Of a stretch of 22,752 nt of DNA, positions 15,370 through 22,752 are shown piece by piece. The notes under the pieces were generated by a model, which saw only the letters and a program-made list of their open reading frames with translations, had not been told where the DNA came from and did no database searches. Both the position numbers and the translations under genes were made by a program. The stretch's first letter is position 1. Each line of letters opens with the position of its first letter. Source of the DNA: Candidatus Methanoperedens sp. (GTDB lineage Archaea > Halobacteriota > Methanosarcinia > Methanosarcinales > Methanoperedenaceae); assembly GCA_023249275.1 (NCBI GenBank), contig JAHFCV010000016.1, forward strand, positions 1 through 22,752. Direction: 5' to 3'.

Positions 15370-17048
15370 ATAATCCCCGCATACATCAAAACCGCAATTA
15401 CAAGCAGGGTAACTCCGGTAACCAGGCGCAGCGTAGACCTCTTTTCTTTCCTGAACTTCTCGACTTTTTCAGGGTTCAAACCGAAAGCGATTGCAACACC
15501 CAGCACCAGTACGGGCAGCACCACGCCCAGGTTATAAGCTGCAAGATACATATATCCCGCACTTTCACCGCTCCTCACCATATCAAGAATCACAAAATAA
15601 ACCGCGCCAACGCATGGGGCTTTTATGAGCGAGAAAAGCACCCCCATGAAAAAAGATGCGGGAAGGCTTACCTTCTTTGTCACGCTCTCTGTAAGGCGGA
15701 TGAAAGCTTTCGGGGTATAGAAGGACGATTCGGTATTTTTCCGCAGGTGCCAGGCATCGTACACATGCCAGAGCCCCAGAAGTCCGATTATTACAACAAG
15801 TGAGTTCCTGATAGTATCCTGCCACAATGGCAACTGTTCAATTACCCTGAGAAGACCTATTCCCACTACCAGGTATGTCACAAAAATACCCAGGCTGAAC
15901 ATTATAACAATAAGAAGGACATTGCGCCTTCTGCCTGTGGTTGCAAGGGTGACGGAGGCGATAAAAGCAAGTATTGCGAGAAGACAGGGATTAAAACCTG
16001 CAAGGAAGCCCACTACAAGAACTGAGGGTAATGTAAGAACGATTTTTTTTTCTGCCGGTACATTGGCATGGGAAAGATATACGCTATCAATCGCCTCTTT
16101 TAAAAGCGCCTCAAGCTTTGCGGTATCGCCATTATAATCGCCGTATGCGATGAGCTTCTCTCCGTTAATAACAACAGAGGGAACTCCTGGAAGACTGTAT
16201 TTTTTTGCAAGTTCAAGCCCTTTATCAGTGAGGACATTGTATTTTAAAAAAACTACCCTGTCGCCGTATAAGTCAACCACTTTATCAATCACAGGCGATG
16301 CTCTGGCGCATTTCTGGCAGGCAGGGTCATAGAAGTATTCAACGCTTACTGTATTCCCAGTCTGTGTGTTATTATATGCCAGCGCATTATCAACCTGTGT
16401 TTTATTAACCTGTAGCTCGCCAGCCTGTGTCTTTGAAACGTTTGTGTCCTCTCTCTCAAGCGTGATTTTCTTATAAGTTTCGAAGGTCTTTTTACCGATA
16501 TTCAGTGTTGCATTGACCGTATAAACACCCGGCGACAGCGCGGAACATTCCTCGCATGAGGGGGTCTTGAACTCAAAGTCAAACCCGTTGATGCCCTGTT
16601 TAATGTTAACATCTCTTGTTTCAGCTATTAATGCCCTGTCGAATGCATTTTTTATCCCGGATACCTGAATTTGTCCCCTGCCATCTTCGGATGAATTGTA
16701 GTCTATGTGTACGTTCAATGTCTCGTTTGAATGGTAAACATCCTGCGGTGTAAATATTGACAGTATCAAATTTGCAGAATCGGCTTCAAGTTTGCCATTT
16801 TTGAATGTACCGCACACGCTTGCAAGAGCCCAGTCTTTATATTCTCCTGTAAAATTCAGGGTTTTTAGAATCCGGATTCCGGGAATAGTGTTATTCTCAA
16901 TGACTCCATTTATGCAGACCGTTTTCCCTTCAAAAACATCAGGATTTAATATCAAATCAGAAGGTGAAACCTGTTTATAAGGGGATGAGCCAATACATCC
17001 AGTCACTAAGAAAAAAAGCAAAACGAGGATAAGCGGTTTATATTTCAT
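15366..17048 (-). CDS. Lipoprotein-thioredoxin-CcdA fusion (DsbD-like transmembrane thiol transporter)
   Basis: The protein (560 aa) joins several parts. A lipoprotein-type signal has a possible lipobox VTGC with Cys18. The N-terminal ectodomain (~25-230) contains an extra CEEC pair (165-168), plus Cys45 and Cys79. A thioredoxin domain follows, with CQKC at 244-247 and cis-Pro in PGVPSVVING. The C-terminal CcdA-type membrane domain (~340-560) carries the key cysteines in FNPCLL (Cys355) and KAPCVG (Cys479). CcdA/DsbD proteins pass reducing power from cytoplasmic thioredoxin to outside thiols, for example for cytochrome c maturation. The order here (soluble thioredoxin before the membrane part) differs from DsbD. 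It starts 11 nt after cca and its stop overlaps the convergent thioredoxin-fold gene. Confidence 0.87.
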   Translation of the reverse strand: MKYKPLILVLLFFLVTGCIGSSPYKQVSPSDLILNPDVFEGKTVCINGVIENNTIPGIRILKTLNFTGEYKDWALASVCGTFKNGKLEADSANLILSIFTPQDVYHSNETLNVHIDYNSSEDGRGQIQVSGIKNAFDRALIAETRDVNIKQGINGFDFEFKTPSCEECSALSPGVYTVNATLNIGKKTFETYKKITLEREDTNVSKTQAGELQVNKTQVDNALAYNNTQTGNTVSVEYFYDPACQKCARASPVIDKVVDLYGDRVVFLKYNVLTDKGLELAKKYSLPGVPSVVINGEKLIAYGDYNGDTAKLEALLKEAIDSVYLSHANVPAEKKIVLTLPSVLVVGFLAGFNPCLLAILAFIASVTLATTGRRRNVLLIVIMFSLGIFVTYLVVGIGLLRVIEQLPLWQDTIRNSLVVIIGLLGLWHVYDAWHLRKNTESSFYTPKAFIRLTESVTKKVSLPASFFMGVLFSLIKAPCVGAVYFVILDMVRSGESAGYMYLAAYNLGVVLPVLVLGVAIAFGLNPEKVEKFRKEKRSTLRLVTGVTLLVIAVLMYAGII

Positions 17049-17059
17049 AACTTGTTTTT

Positions 17060-18412
17060 CTATTTTTCGAAAAATTTCCTGAGGAACTTCCTGAACTCTT
17101 CATCTTTGATACTTAATATTTCTTCATTTTCCAGAACGTGAAATTCTTTTTTAATACTCAAAGCCACATGCTTCCCAAGGGCGCAATTCAATATCCCTGA
17201 TTCAACAAGTTTTTTTGCCCCGGTGTATTTCCGTGGGAACTCAACCATATATTTCCCGCCCCGTATAAATACGTTGGAAAAAGTATTCGCATCCTTATAT
17301 TTGGATTTGAAAGCATGCGCGTGTTCTTTTGCCCACACATGAGGACCTGTATGCTTTTTTACCTGCGGGAGTGTTGCTGACTCAAGTTCGAAGAGGACAA
17401 CAGCTTTTTTGTCTGCCCAGACACCGCTATTATAAACGCGAAAATCATATCTTTCAAGCATCTCCCGTACCGAATCTTCAAGCTTATGAAGCTGCGGGAA
17501 CAACACGTCCTCAACCACATCAGGGGCTGCAAATCCAATGGCTATTAACGAAGTGCCTCTTGCAGCAATGATTTTTTTAAACTCCGCATCGCCAAGGGGT
17601 TCTGGAACCCGCGCTTTGAAATACGAGCCATCCGGAGCTTCCAGGAATGCGCAGGCTTTATCTATAAAAATACACAGGTTATCAAGCGACAGCGCCGCGG
17701 CTACATTCCGCGCCGGGTCTGTGGTGTCAACCACAACCATGGGGTCGCTGTGAGACAAGTTTCCGTGCTTTTCAATATCAATGGTAACACCGCTTTTCCA
17801 GTCACAAGCAGCTTCCAGTACCTTTACGAATGAGCCGTAATTGATTATCAAAAGTTCTACAAGATAGCCCGAGAAACCGTGTGTTTTCAATTCCGAGCCG
17901 TAAACCCCGATGCCTTTCATGAATTGCTTCAATAGCAATACCTCATCCTCAAGCCCCTGAATCATGGAGGAAACATAGATATTATGGAACGGCGTCCTGT
18001 CCACTGCGGATTTTATTTCAGCCGCGCTTGCCACATTGAAGGCAGGGACAAGGTCAACTTCAAATCCGTCAAATATTGCATGGATGTAGGGATGCTCAGC
18101 GTAGCGCTCTTCAAAACCCTGCGATACTTGCGCGACTTTCCGCGCGATATAGAGCCCTTTTTCTTCAAGTTCCTTGCGCTCCACATCAGGCTGGAACATG
18201 ATGAAAATGTCAAGGTCGTGCTCTCCCGATATCCATGTCCCGCGCGCTGAGGAGCCTACAAGCTGCGCGCTGGCGCTGATGCCTTCCTGCTCTGCGATGG
18301 CGTTGATGTGAGTGATTATGCTTTCTGCAAGAGAGGCAAGCCTGGCTTTTTCGGACTCGGTGGGTTTTATGCGCGAAAGTACGGATGCGCGGATTTGATT
18401 GATGGAGGTCAT
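17060..18412 (-). CDS. cca: CCA-adding enzyme (archaeal class I tRNA nucleotidyltransferase)
   Basis: The 450-aa enzyme builds or repairs the 3'-CCA end of tRNA without a nucleic acid template. The polymerase-beta-type signature is LVGSSARGTWISGEHDLDIF (51-70). Asp66 and Asp68, with Asp120 in FEVDLVPAF, form the metal-binding carboxylates. GVYGSELKTHGFSGYLVELLIINYG is the conserved archaeal helical segment. Length is typical of archaeal class I enzymes. A minus-strand TATA-like site near 18446-18454 suggests its own promoter with a leader of about 10 nt. The thioredoxin-CcdA gene starts 11 nt downstream and may share the transcript. Confidence 0.95.
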   Translation of the reverse strand: MTSINQIRASVLSRIKPTESEKARLASLAESIITHINAIAEQEGISASAQLVGSSARGTWISGEHDLDIFIMFQPDVERKELEEKGLYIARKVAQVSQGFEERYAEHPYIHAIFDGFEVDLVPAFNVASAAEIKSAVDRTPFHNIYVSSMIQGLEDEVLLLKQFMKGIGVYGSELKTHGFSGYLVELLIINYGSFVKVLEAACDWKSGVTIDIEKHGNLSHSDPMVVVDTTDPARNVAAALSLDNLCIFIDKACAFLEAPDGSYFKARVPEPLGDAEFKKIIAARGTSLIAIGFAAPDVVEDVLFPQLHKLEDSVREMLERYDFRVYNSGVWADKKAVVLFELESATLPQVKKHTGPHVWAKEHAHAFKSKYKDANTFSNVFIRGGKYMVEFPRKYTGAKKLVESGILNCALGKHVALSIKKEFHVLENEEILSIKDEEFRKFLRKFFEK

Positions 18413-18537
18413 TTTGGTTTTCTATCTCAATTATTAGGTAATTACGATATAATGATTGTCATCTGCTATCTATTTTTTCACCTGCTGAAGTACTGTGCCC
18501 CTGAACTGCTTTGTGAGGGATTAGGTTAGTGGGATAA

Positions 18538-19098
18538 TTACTTCTCAAATTCTTCCAGGGATTCCTTTGGCTGCATCATTGAAACAATCGGATACAAATC
18601 AAGGTACATTTTTGGGAACTCGCTGCATTTATACTTCTCAACAATCTTAAATCCAACTTTTTCATAGAAACTTATTGATTCAGGTTTGGAATCTACTGTA
18701 ACATACCGACACCCAATTATTTCAGAAACTGACATAGCCAAACCTATTGCAGCCAGTATCAGGAATCCCCCGATGCCTTTCCTTTCGAATCTTCTATCAA
18801 CCGCAAGCCTCGCTATCTTAATACTTGGATATTTATGGTAAGGATAATCCTGAATTCCATCGTTTTCATCTATTGCATGAACCTCAATAGTATCAGCAAG
18901 AATTGAGAAATATCCAACAAAGCTCTTTTTCCAGAAGGACAAATATGTTTTGTTTATCATCTCTTCCTGATCTTTCAGAGCATCGTTTTTTAAGAATTCA
19001 TTTAGGTCATCATTTTTAGAATTAAAAGAAGCAAGTTCATGCCTTTTGATTAAAGGGACAATTCGGAGTTCATCGCGTGGAATTTGTTCAATTTCCAT
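18538..19098 (-). CDS. GNAT acetyltransferase, TacT-like toxin candidate
   Basis: The 186-aa protein has a GNAT fold. The N-terminal FNSKNDDLNEFLKNDALKDQEE (25-46; key residues Phe25, Leu32, Phe35, Leu36) resembles the opening of TacT/AtaT-type toxins. IARLAVDRRFERKGIGGFLI (95-114) is the acetyl-CoA loop, with an R-x-x-G-I-G core. VDSKPESISFYEKVGF (135-150) has the probable catalytic Tyr145. Toxins of this group acetylate aminoacyl-tRNA. The ATG shares one base with the stop of a 49-aa gene (TAATG), the usual antitoxin-toxin coupling. Being next to cca and thpR places it among tRNA genes. An ordinary GNAT enzyme remains possible. Confidence 0.8.
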   Translation of the reverse strand: MEIEQIPRDELRIVPLIKRHELASFNSKNDDLNEFLKNDALKDQEEMINKTYLSFWKKSFVGYFSILADTIEVHAIDENDGIQDYPYHKYPSIKIARLAVDRRFERKGIGGFLILAAIGLAMSVSEIIGCRYVTVDSKPESISFYEKVGFKIVEKYKCSEFPKMYLDLYPIVSMMQPKESLEEFEK

Positions 19099-19247
19099 TA
19101 AGCTTTAAAATTAGTTTTGTAGATTTGCTTTGCTTCTTTTAACATCTCTATTTGTTCTTTGGTGACTTTTGGATTCTTTCTATCTTCCCAGAACCGCTTT
19201 GCGTCTTCACCTTCCAAAACCAATCCAAGTTCAACAGGTTTCGCCAT
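19098..19247 (-). CDS. Small 49-aa protein upstream of GNAT, antitoxin candidate
   Basis: This short gene runs from ATG at 19247 to TAA at 19098-19100. The protein begins MAKPVELGLVLEGEDAKRFW and ends QIYKTNFKA. It is charged and probably helical, with a Lys/Glu-rich second half. It is not an obvious ribbon-helix-helix (DUF1778) protein, the usual partner of TacT-like toxins. GGAG (19257-19260) lies 9 nt before the ATG, and a minus-strand TATA-like run sits at 19294-19304 just after thpR ends. It overlaps the GNAT start by 1 nt. Coding status rests on the ribosome binding site, coupling and codon structure. Confidence 0.65.
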   Translation of the reverse strand: MAKPVELGLVLEGEDAKRFWEDRKNPKVTKEQIEMLKEAKQIYKTNFKA

Positions 19248-19308
19248 GTATTATATCTCCGAATTTTGAATGATATACAGAGTCTATGTCCTGTAATATA
19301 TATCTATG

Positions 19309-19845
19309 TTACGCCAGCTTAATTTCCCTCAGCGTCTCATAAATCGGACCCTGCGGCGTAAGCGTGCTTTTCTTGAGGGTTATGGATTCCACATTCATGG
19401 TGCCAAGGTCGATATCCTCAAGCTCTTTTATCCTTTCAAGCAAATTAGCCTTATCCCTGAGCTGCTTTACCCGCGCAAGCGTCGCATGAGGAGAAAAACG
19501 GTCATCTTTTTCAAACCGAAACGGCGAAAGTACGCGCTCAACTTCGCTGTGAAGCGCCTCAAAATTACCCTCTGCGCCAAGCCAGATAACTTTGATGTAG
19601 GCAAGTTTCGGGAATACGCCCACGCCTTTAATCCTCGCCCCAAACGGCTTGCAGCTTACCTGCGAAAGGGCAGAAGCGATTGGTTCAACCTTATCTTCCG
19701 AAATATCCCCGAGGAATTTCAGGGTTATATGCACCTGTTTGGGTTCTACAAGTTTGATGCCCTGAGTATCCAGCATGGATTCAATTTTTTTTATCTCAGG
19801 TACGAACCTTTCTGGCAATTCCACTGCTATGAACGTACGCAACAT
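19309..19845 (-). CDS. thpR: RNA 2',3'-cyclic phosphodiesterase / 2'-5' RNA ligase
   Basis: This is a 178-aa member of the 2H phosphoesterase family with both HxT motifs, VHITLKF (His39, Thr41) and SPHATLARV (His120, Thr122). The family hydrolyses 2',3'-cyclic phosphates and can join tRNA halves through 2'-5' bonds in vitro. Length and the MLRTFIAVELP start are typical. A minus-strand TATA-like site at 19867-19873 lies ~25 nt before the ATG, so the transcript is probably leaderless. In archaea this gene is often close to cca; here the GNAT pair separates them. Confidence 0.93.
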   Translation of the reverse strand: MLRTFIAVELPERFVPEIKKIESMLDTQGIKLVEPKQVHITLKFLGDISEDKVEPIASALSQVSCKPFGARIKGVGVFPKLAYIKVIWLGAEGNFEALHSEVERVLSPFRFEKDDRFSPHATLARVKQLRDKANLLERIKELEDIDLGTMNVESITLKKSTLTPQGPIYETLREIKLA

Positions 19846-19970
19846 ATTATATCATATTATAAACTCATTATAACCTTAAAAAATAATAGCATTACTCTAA
19901 CGAAACGATTCTTATATTCTCAGACACCTGTTCCGCGTCGGAAGACCGTCATTTGCCGCAACAAATTTCG

Positions 19971-21335
19971 TTATTTTTTCTCCTTCTTCTCCGCCTCAAT
20001 CGGAAGCATAAACGTAAACGTGCTCCCTTCCCCGTACTTGCTCTCAGCCCGGATTTTACCCCCGTGCAATTCCACAAGCTGCTTTGTAATCGCAAGCCCA
20101 AGCCCGGTGCCGCCGTATTTCTGGCTGATTCCCGATTCAAGCTGCTCGAACTTCTGGAAGAGTTTTTTCATATTTTCTTCCTTAATTCCGATGCCTGCAT
20201 CGGATACAGAAATCTTCGCCATATCCCTTTCTTTTTTCGTGGTTATGGTTATGGTCCCCCCTTCTTCCTTGCTGAATTTTACTGCATTGCTGAGTAAATT
20301 GAAAAGAATCTGCTTGGCTCTCTGTTTGTCAGCCTCTATAAACTCAAGTTCCGTGTCGAATTCTGTATTCAATACTACGTTATGCTTCATGGCTTTTTCT
20401 TTTATGAGAGAGAACGTCTCTTTTATGGTCACTGGCACGGACATCTTCTCAGGCGCCAGTTCTATTTTTCCGGCTTCTATCTTGGAGAGGTCAAGAATAT
20501 CATTGATAAGGCTGAGAAGGAACGTACCGCTTGTAAAAATATTGTCTATGAAATGTTTCTGTTTTTCATTCAATTTTCCTGCCGTCCCCTGCTTCATGAG
20601 TTCTGAAAAGCCGATGATTGAATTCAGAGGAGTGCGGAGTTCATGGCTCATGTTTGCAAAGAACTCTGATTTCGCCCTGTCTGCGGCTGCAAGTCGCTCG
20701 TTTTCAAGGCGTGTTTCTTCAGCATGCTTGCGCTCTGTAATGTCGATAACGATTTCATTAATTTGTCGAATTTTGCCGTTGTCATCCTTAACAGGAGAAG
20801 CTACTATATAAAAGAATTTTTGTTCGCCATTTGCCAGCTGCATAATTATATCTCTATGGGCTGTTTCGCCAGTTCGAAGCGCCTCTAAACCTCTAAGGAC
20901 GCACATTCTTTTTCAGGCTCATTTATTTTGTAAATCTCCCAGCAAAATTTACCTTCAATCTGATGAAAAGGTCCAAACCACTTTTGGGCAATATTGTTGG
21001 CATAAGTAATTCTGGTTTGATTGTCGAGTAATAATAAGCCACAGTTTGCATAACCTGTGACATCCTCGAGTCTCTTTTTCTCCTGTAACAATGCATCTTC
21101 TCCCTGCTTTTTCTTAACGATCAACCACAAAAGGAACGGTGCGCTGAAAATAATCATCATGGAAGAATCTAAAATAATATGACTAAATTCAAAAGGATAT
21201 GAAAACAGTTCTCTTAAGATGAACATCGATACAATCTCGGCAAAAAAAATAACTGCTACTACTATAATAAAGATAGACCGGAGATACTGTAGAAATGTCC
21301 TCTCGCTTTGCTTAATGATTGACCACCAATAACAT
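19971..21335 (-). pseudogene. PAS-domain sensor histidine kinase, broken by two apparent frameshifts
   Basis: Three frame segments together make one kinase. Segment 1: ATG at 21335, 7 codons then TAA (MLLVVNH). Segment 2, in a second frame from ~21320 and without a start codon until 21226, continues KQSERTFLQYLRSIF with two membrane helices and the first half of a PAS domain. It ends at EPEKECASLEV. Segment 3 (20906-19971, third frame) resumes CVLRGLEALRTGE. It holds the rest of the PAS/PAC domain, the H-box (FFANMSHELRTPLN), the N-box (LFNLLSNAVKFS) and the ATP-binding DAGIGI and GGTGLGLAI motifs. The catalytic half is intact. Either the gene is decaying or the assembly has two indels. No response regulator is adjacent. 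Confidence 0.8.
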
Positions 21336-21360
21336 ATTAAATATTCTAATAATTATATCC

Positions 21361-21372
21361 ATATATATATAA
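21361..21372 (-). promoter_or_regulatory. TATA box of the histidine kinase
   Basis: An A/T alternating run predicts minus-strand transcription start near 21338, just before the ATG at 21335. This supports 21335, not 21226, as the ancestral start. Confidence 0.5.
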
Positions 21373-21398
21373 CGTTTTTGCTTTAAGGTTCATGGTTC

Positions 21399-21455
21399 TT
21401 TGGTACTTACCAACACCTACTCAAGACCGTTGGTAAGTACCAAAATGTAACGGTC
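21399..21455. promoter_or_regulatory. 16-bp perfect inverted repeat with an overlapping second inverted repeat
   Basis: TTTGGTACTTACCAAC (21399-21414) is matched by GTTGGTAAGTACCAAA (21429-21444) around a 14-nt loop. GACCGTT (21425-21431) and AACGGTC (21449-21455) form a second inverted repeat that shares three bases with the first. The element lies between two divergent TATA boxes (21361-21372 minus and 21470-21480 plus), so an operator is the likeliest reading. Confidence 0.7.
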
Positions 21456-21469
21456 TCTAATTCGATAGC

Positions 21470-21480
21470 TTAATAATAAA
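21470..21480 (+). promoter_or_regulatory. TATA box of the Trm112-like gene
   Basis: TTAATAATAAA lies about 35-44 nt before the ATG at 21514 and predicts a short leader that contains AGGTG (21501-21505). Confidence 0.45.
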
Positions 21481-21513
21481 AAGAGCATTGTAAGGAACAA
21501 AGGTGCAAATAAC

Positions 21514-21696
21514 ATGAAAAGAGACCTGATGGATATACTGTGCTGCCCCATGTGCAAGGGCGACCTCGTGCTTGAAGTGACAGAAGAGAACGAGAAAGAA
21601 ATCGTAAAAGGAACACTTTACTGCGGGAAATGCAAAGAGTATTATCCAATCGATGACGGCATACCCAATATGCTGCCGCCGGAACTCAGGGAATAA
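21514..21696 (+). CDS. Trm112-like zinc-binding methyltransferase activator
   Basis: The 60-aa protein has an N-terminal zinc knuckle ILCCPMCKGDL (Cys11, Cys14; Cys10 adjacent) and a second CGKC (Cys37, Cys40). It then ends with the family's YYPIDDGIPNMLPPE. Trm112 proteins bind and activate several SAM-dependent methyltransferases acting on tRNA, rRNA and release factors; in archaea one Trm112 can serve many partners. AGGTG lies 8 nt before the ATG. The downstream gene, 31 nt away, encodes a SAM-site-like Rossmann protein that could be a partner. Confidence 0.85.
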   Translation: MKRDLMDILCCPMCKGDLVLEVTEENEKEIVKGTLYCGKCKEYYPIDDGIPNMLPPELRE

Positions 21697-21700
21697 TCTC

Positions 21701-21714
21701 CGTATTTAAATACG
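21701..21714 (+). promoter_or_regulatory. Palindromic TATA box before the UPF0146 gene
   Basis: CGTATTTAAATACG is a perfect 14-bp palindrome in the 31-nt gap between the two genes. Its TATTTAAATA core is centred 20 nt before the ATG at 21728, so it could drive a leaderless transcript. The flanking CG bases make it a self-contained operator candidate. Confidence 0.45.
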
Positions 21715-21727
21715 TGGTTAGTTAAAG

Positions 21728-22129
21728 ATGATTTCGGATTATCAGGAAATCGCAGAATATATTCTCAACAATTACAGGGATAAAGTGGTAGAAATCGGAG
21801 TGGGCAGCCTGCCGCATGTGGCTATGCTGTTAAAAGATAAACTGGATGTGGTTGTGACCGATGTCAATGAACAAAAACATACCGGCGTCAGGTTTTGCAG
21901 GGATGATATATTCGCACCAGATATTGGGATATACAAAAATGCATCTCTCATATATTCAATACGACCTCCTATCGACCTTCAGGATGCGATAGCAAAAGTC
22001 GCAAAGGAAGTCGGGGCTGATTTGCTTATCAGACCTTTCGGGAATGAAAAGGCAGACCTTGGAAAGTATTACATGGAATATAAACTGGTGAATTACAAGA
22101 AAGCGCGGTTTTACCTGTACAGGTCTTAG
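21728..22129 (+). CDS. UPF0146 family Rossmann-fold protein
   Basis: This 133-aa protein matches the archaeal UPF0146 family. It contains a glycine-rich SAM/NAD-type loop VVEIGVGSLPHVA (~20-32), an acidic residue after beta-2 (VVVTDVN, ~42-48), and IYSIRPPIDLQ (~75-85), which occupies the place of the methyltransferase NPPY/DPP region. Families of this type look like minimal methyltransferases but have no established reaction. There is no Shine-Dalgarno, and a TATA-like palindrome lies right before it. Being next to a Trm112-like gene suggests a methyltransferase complex, which is inference. Confidence 0.82.
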   Translation: MISDYQEIAEYILNNYRDKVVEIGVGSLPHVAMLLKDKLDVVVTDVNEQKHTGVRFCRDDIFAPDIGIYKNASLIYSIRPPIDLQDAIAKVAKEVGADLLIRPFGNEKADLGKYYMEYKLVNYKKARFYLYRS

Positions 22130-22152
22130 GTGCAATTAACCTGGAGTTATTT

Positions 22153-22752
22153 TTACTGCTTCTTCCTGACCTTAAAAATATAGATGACCAAAACTAATGC
22201 GATACCTGCAATCAGCAGACTCGCATCTCTAATCTTTGATGCAATCTCAGTCACTGGTTTTGTAATTTCCTCGCCAGTTGAAGTAACATTTGTTGCATTT
22301 ACCTGTGGTTGAACCAGCATCGATGTATTACGCGTCAGATTAAGGGTAATTTCGCCCCTGTCCCCGGATACTTCGGTGAAAAATCCTGTTATCCCGGTTC
22401 GCGCGCCGATATTTTTAGTAACATTATCCATGCCGCTGATATTGGTGACATCGATGCCTGCCGGCAGGATTATTGTGACCGGAGACTTTGCCTGCCCCAA
22501 AAACCAGATGCTGCTCGCGTTAAAAATACTGTCCTTCCACCTGTAAGTGACACGGTATTTATTCACAATAGTATCATCAATATGTGTTTTCCCGATAATT
22601 CCTGGTGATAGCGATGAATCCACATCAACCACTTCAATCCCTTTATTCCCAGTATTTAATGGGGTCTTTATCCTGACATCAAATTCATTGTCAATTGCAC
22701 TTCTAAGTTTTTTGCGCATCTCCTTATCGGTTTTAAGAAGTTCCCATGCATT
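22153..22752 (-). CDS. C-terminal part of a membrane-anchored surface protein, unknown (cut by window edge)
   Basis: The frame stays open to the window end, so the true start lies outside; an internal ATG at 22719 is unlikely to be the start. The visible ~199 residues are an ectodomain of alternating beta strands with several N-X-S/T sequons (SIFNASS, DVTNISG, TLNLTRNTS, QVNATNVTS). A C-terminal membrane helix (~LLIAGIALVLVIYIF) and a basic KVRKKQ tail follow, the topology of an exported, C-terminally anchored surface protein. No domain family is recognised. It converges on the UPF0146 gene with a 23-nt gap. Confidence 0.7.
   Translation of the reverse strand, partial: NAWELLKTDKEMRKKLRSAIDNEFDVRIKTPLNTGNKGIEVVDVDSSLSPGIIGKTHIDDTIVNKYRVTYRWKDSIFNASSIWFLGQAKSPVTIILPAGIDVTNISGMDNVTKNIGARTGITGFFTEVSGDRGEITLNLTRNTSMLVQPQVNATNVTSTGEEITKPVTEIASKIRDASLLIAGIALVLVIYIFKVRKKQ

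Noticed and set aside
19306..20811. Long plus-strand open frame (501 codons) opposite thpR and the histidine kinase
   Set aside because: It is antisense to two recognisable conserved genes, its translation is a Phe/Ser/Arg-rich shadow with no domain, and it has no promoter or ribosome binding site.

Overview
The window reads as a chromosomal stretch of a cytochrome-containing methanogen-related euryarchaeon (Methanosarcinales type). The evidence is two subunits of formylmethanofuran dehydrogenase (C1 pathway), an archaeal/ER-type signal peptidase, a class I archaeal CCA-adding enzyme, GfcR, ribose-1,5-bisphosphate isomerase, AT-rich archaeal TATA boxes with very short leaders, and a membrane-anchored six-heme c-type cytochrome. 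An ANME-2/Methanoperedens-like anaerobic methane oxidiser is my leading guess. That is inference; no rRNA is present to settle it.

Layout. 1-1794: 3' end of an fwd operon (fwdA partial, fwdC last gene), then a T-rich terminator. 1885-2781: signal peptidase I with an extended membrane N-terminus, preceded by a TATA box and a perfect inverted repeat. 2915-7539: a tight four-gene operon of an AAA-type ATPase, an 8-TM membrane protein, a secreted, heavily sequon-bearing, C-terminally anchored surface protein, and a hexaheme cytochrome. It looks like an undescribed envelope or extracellular electron-transfer system. 7619-10356: trpC-trpB-trpA with three TGTAC boxes at exact 10-bp spacing over the predicted transcription start. 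13903-10386 (minus strand): gfcR, a YdjM-like membrane hydrolase, cobQ and ribose-1,5-bisphosphate isomerase, joined by a 1-nt gap and two ATGA overlaps.

13904-14667: a small secreted-protein gene framed by related imperfect repeats, possibly an acquired cassette. 14668-17048: a convergent thiol-redox pair, a membrane-anchored thioredoxin-fold protein and a lipoprotein-thioredoxin-CcdA fusion, whose stop codons overlap. 17060-19845 (minus strand): cca, a GNAT acetyltransferase with a 49-aa upstream partner (toxin-antitoxin candidate), and thpR. 19971-21335 (minus strand): a PAS histidine kinase that appears broken by two frameshifts. 21399-21455: a large inverted repeat between divergent promoters. 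21514-22129: a Trm112-like zinc protein and a UPF0146 Rossmann protein. 22153-22752 (minus strand): C-terminal part of an unidentified membrane-anchored surface protein.

No rRNA, tRNA, CRISPR array or recognisable insertion sequence was seen. No gene-free stretch exceeds 300 bases. The longest, 13904-14127 and 21336-21513, are described as repeats and regulatory sites.
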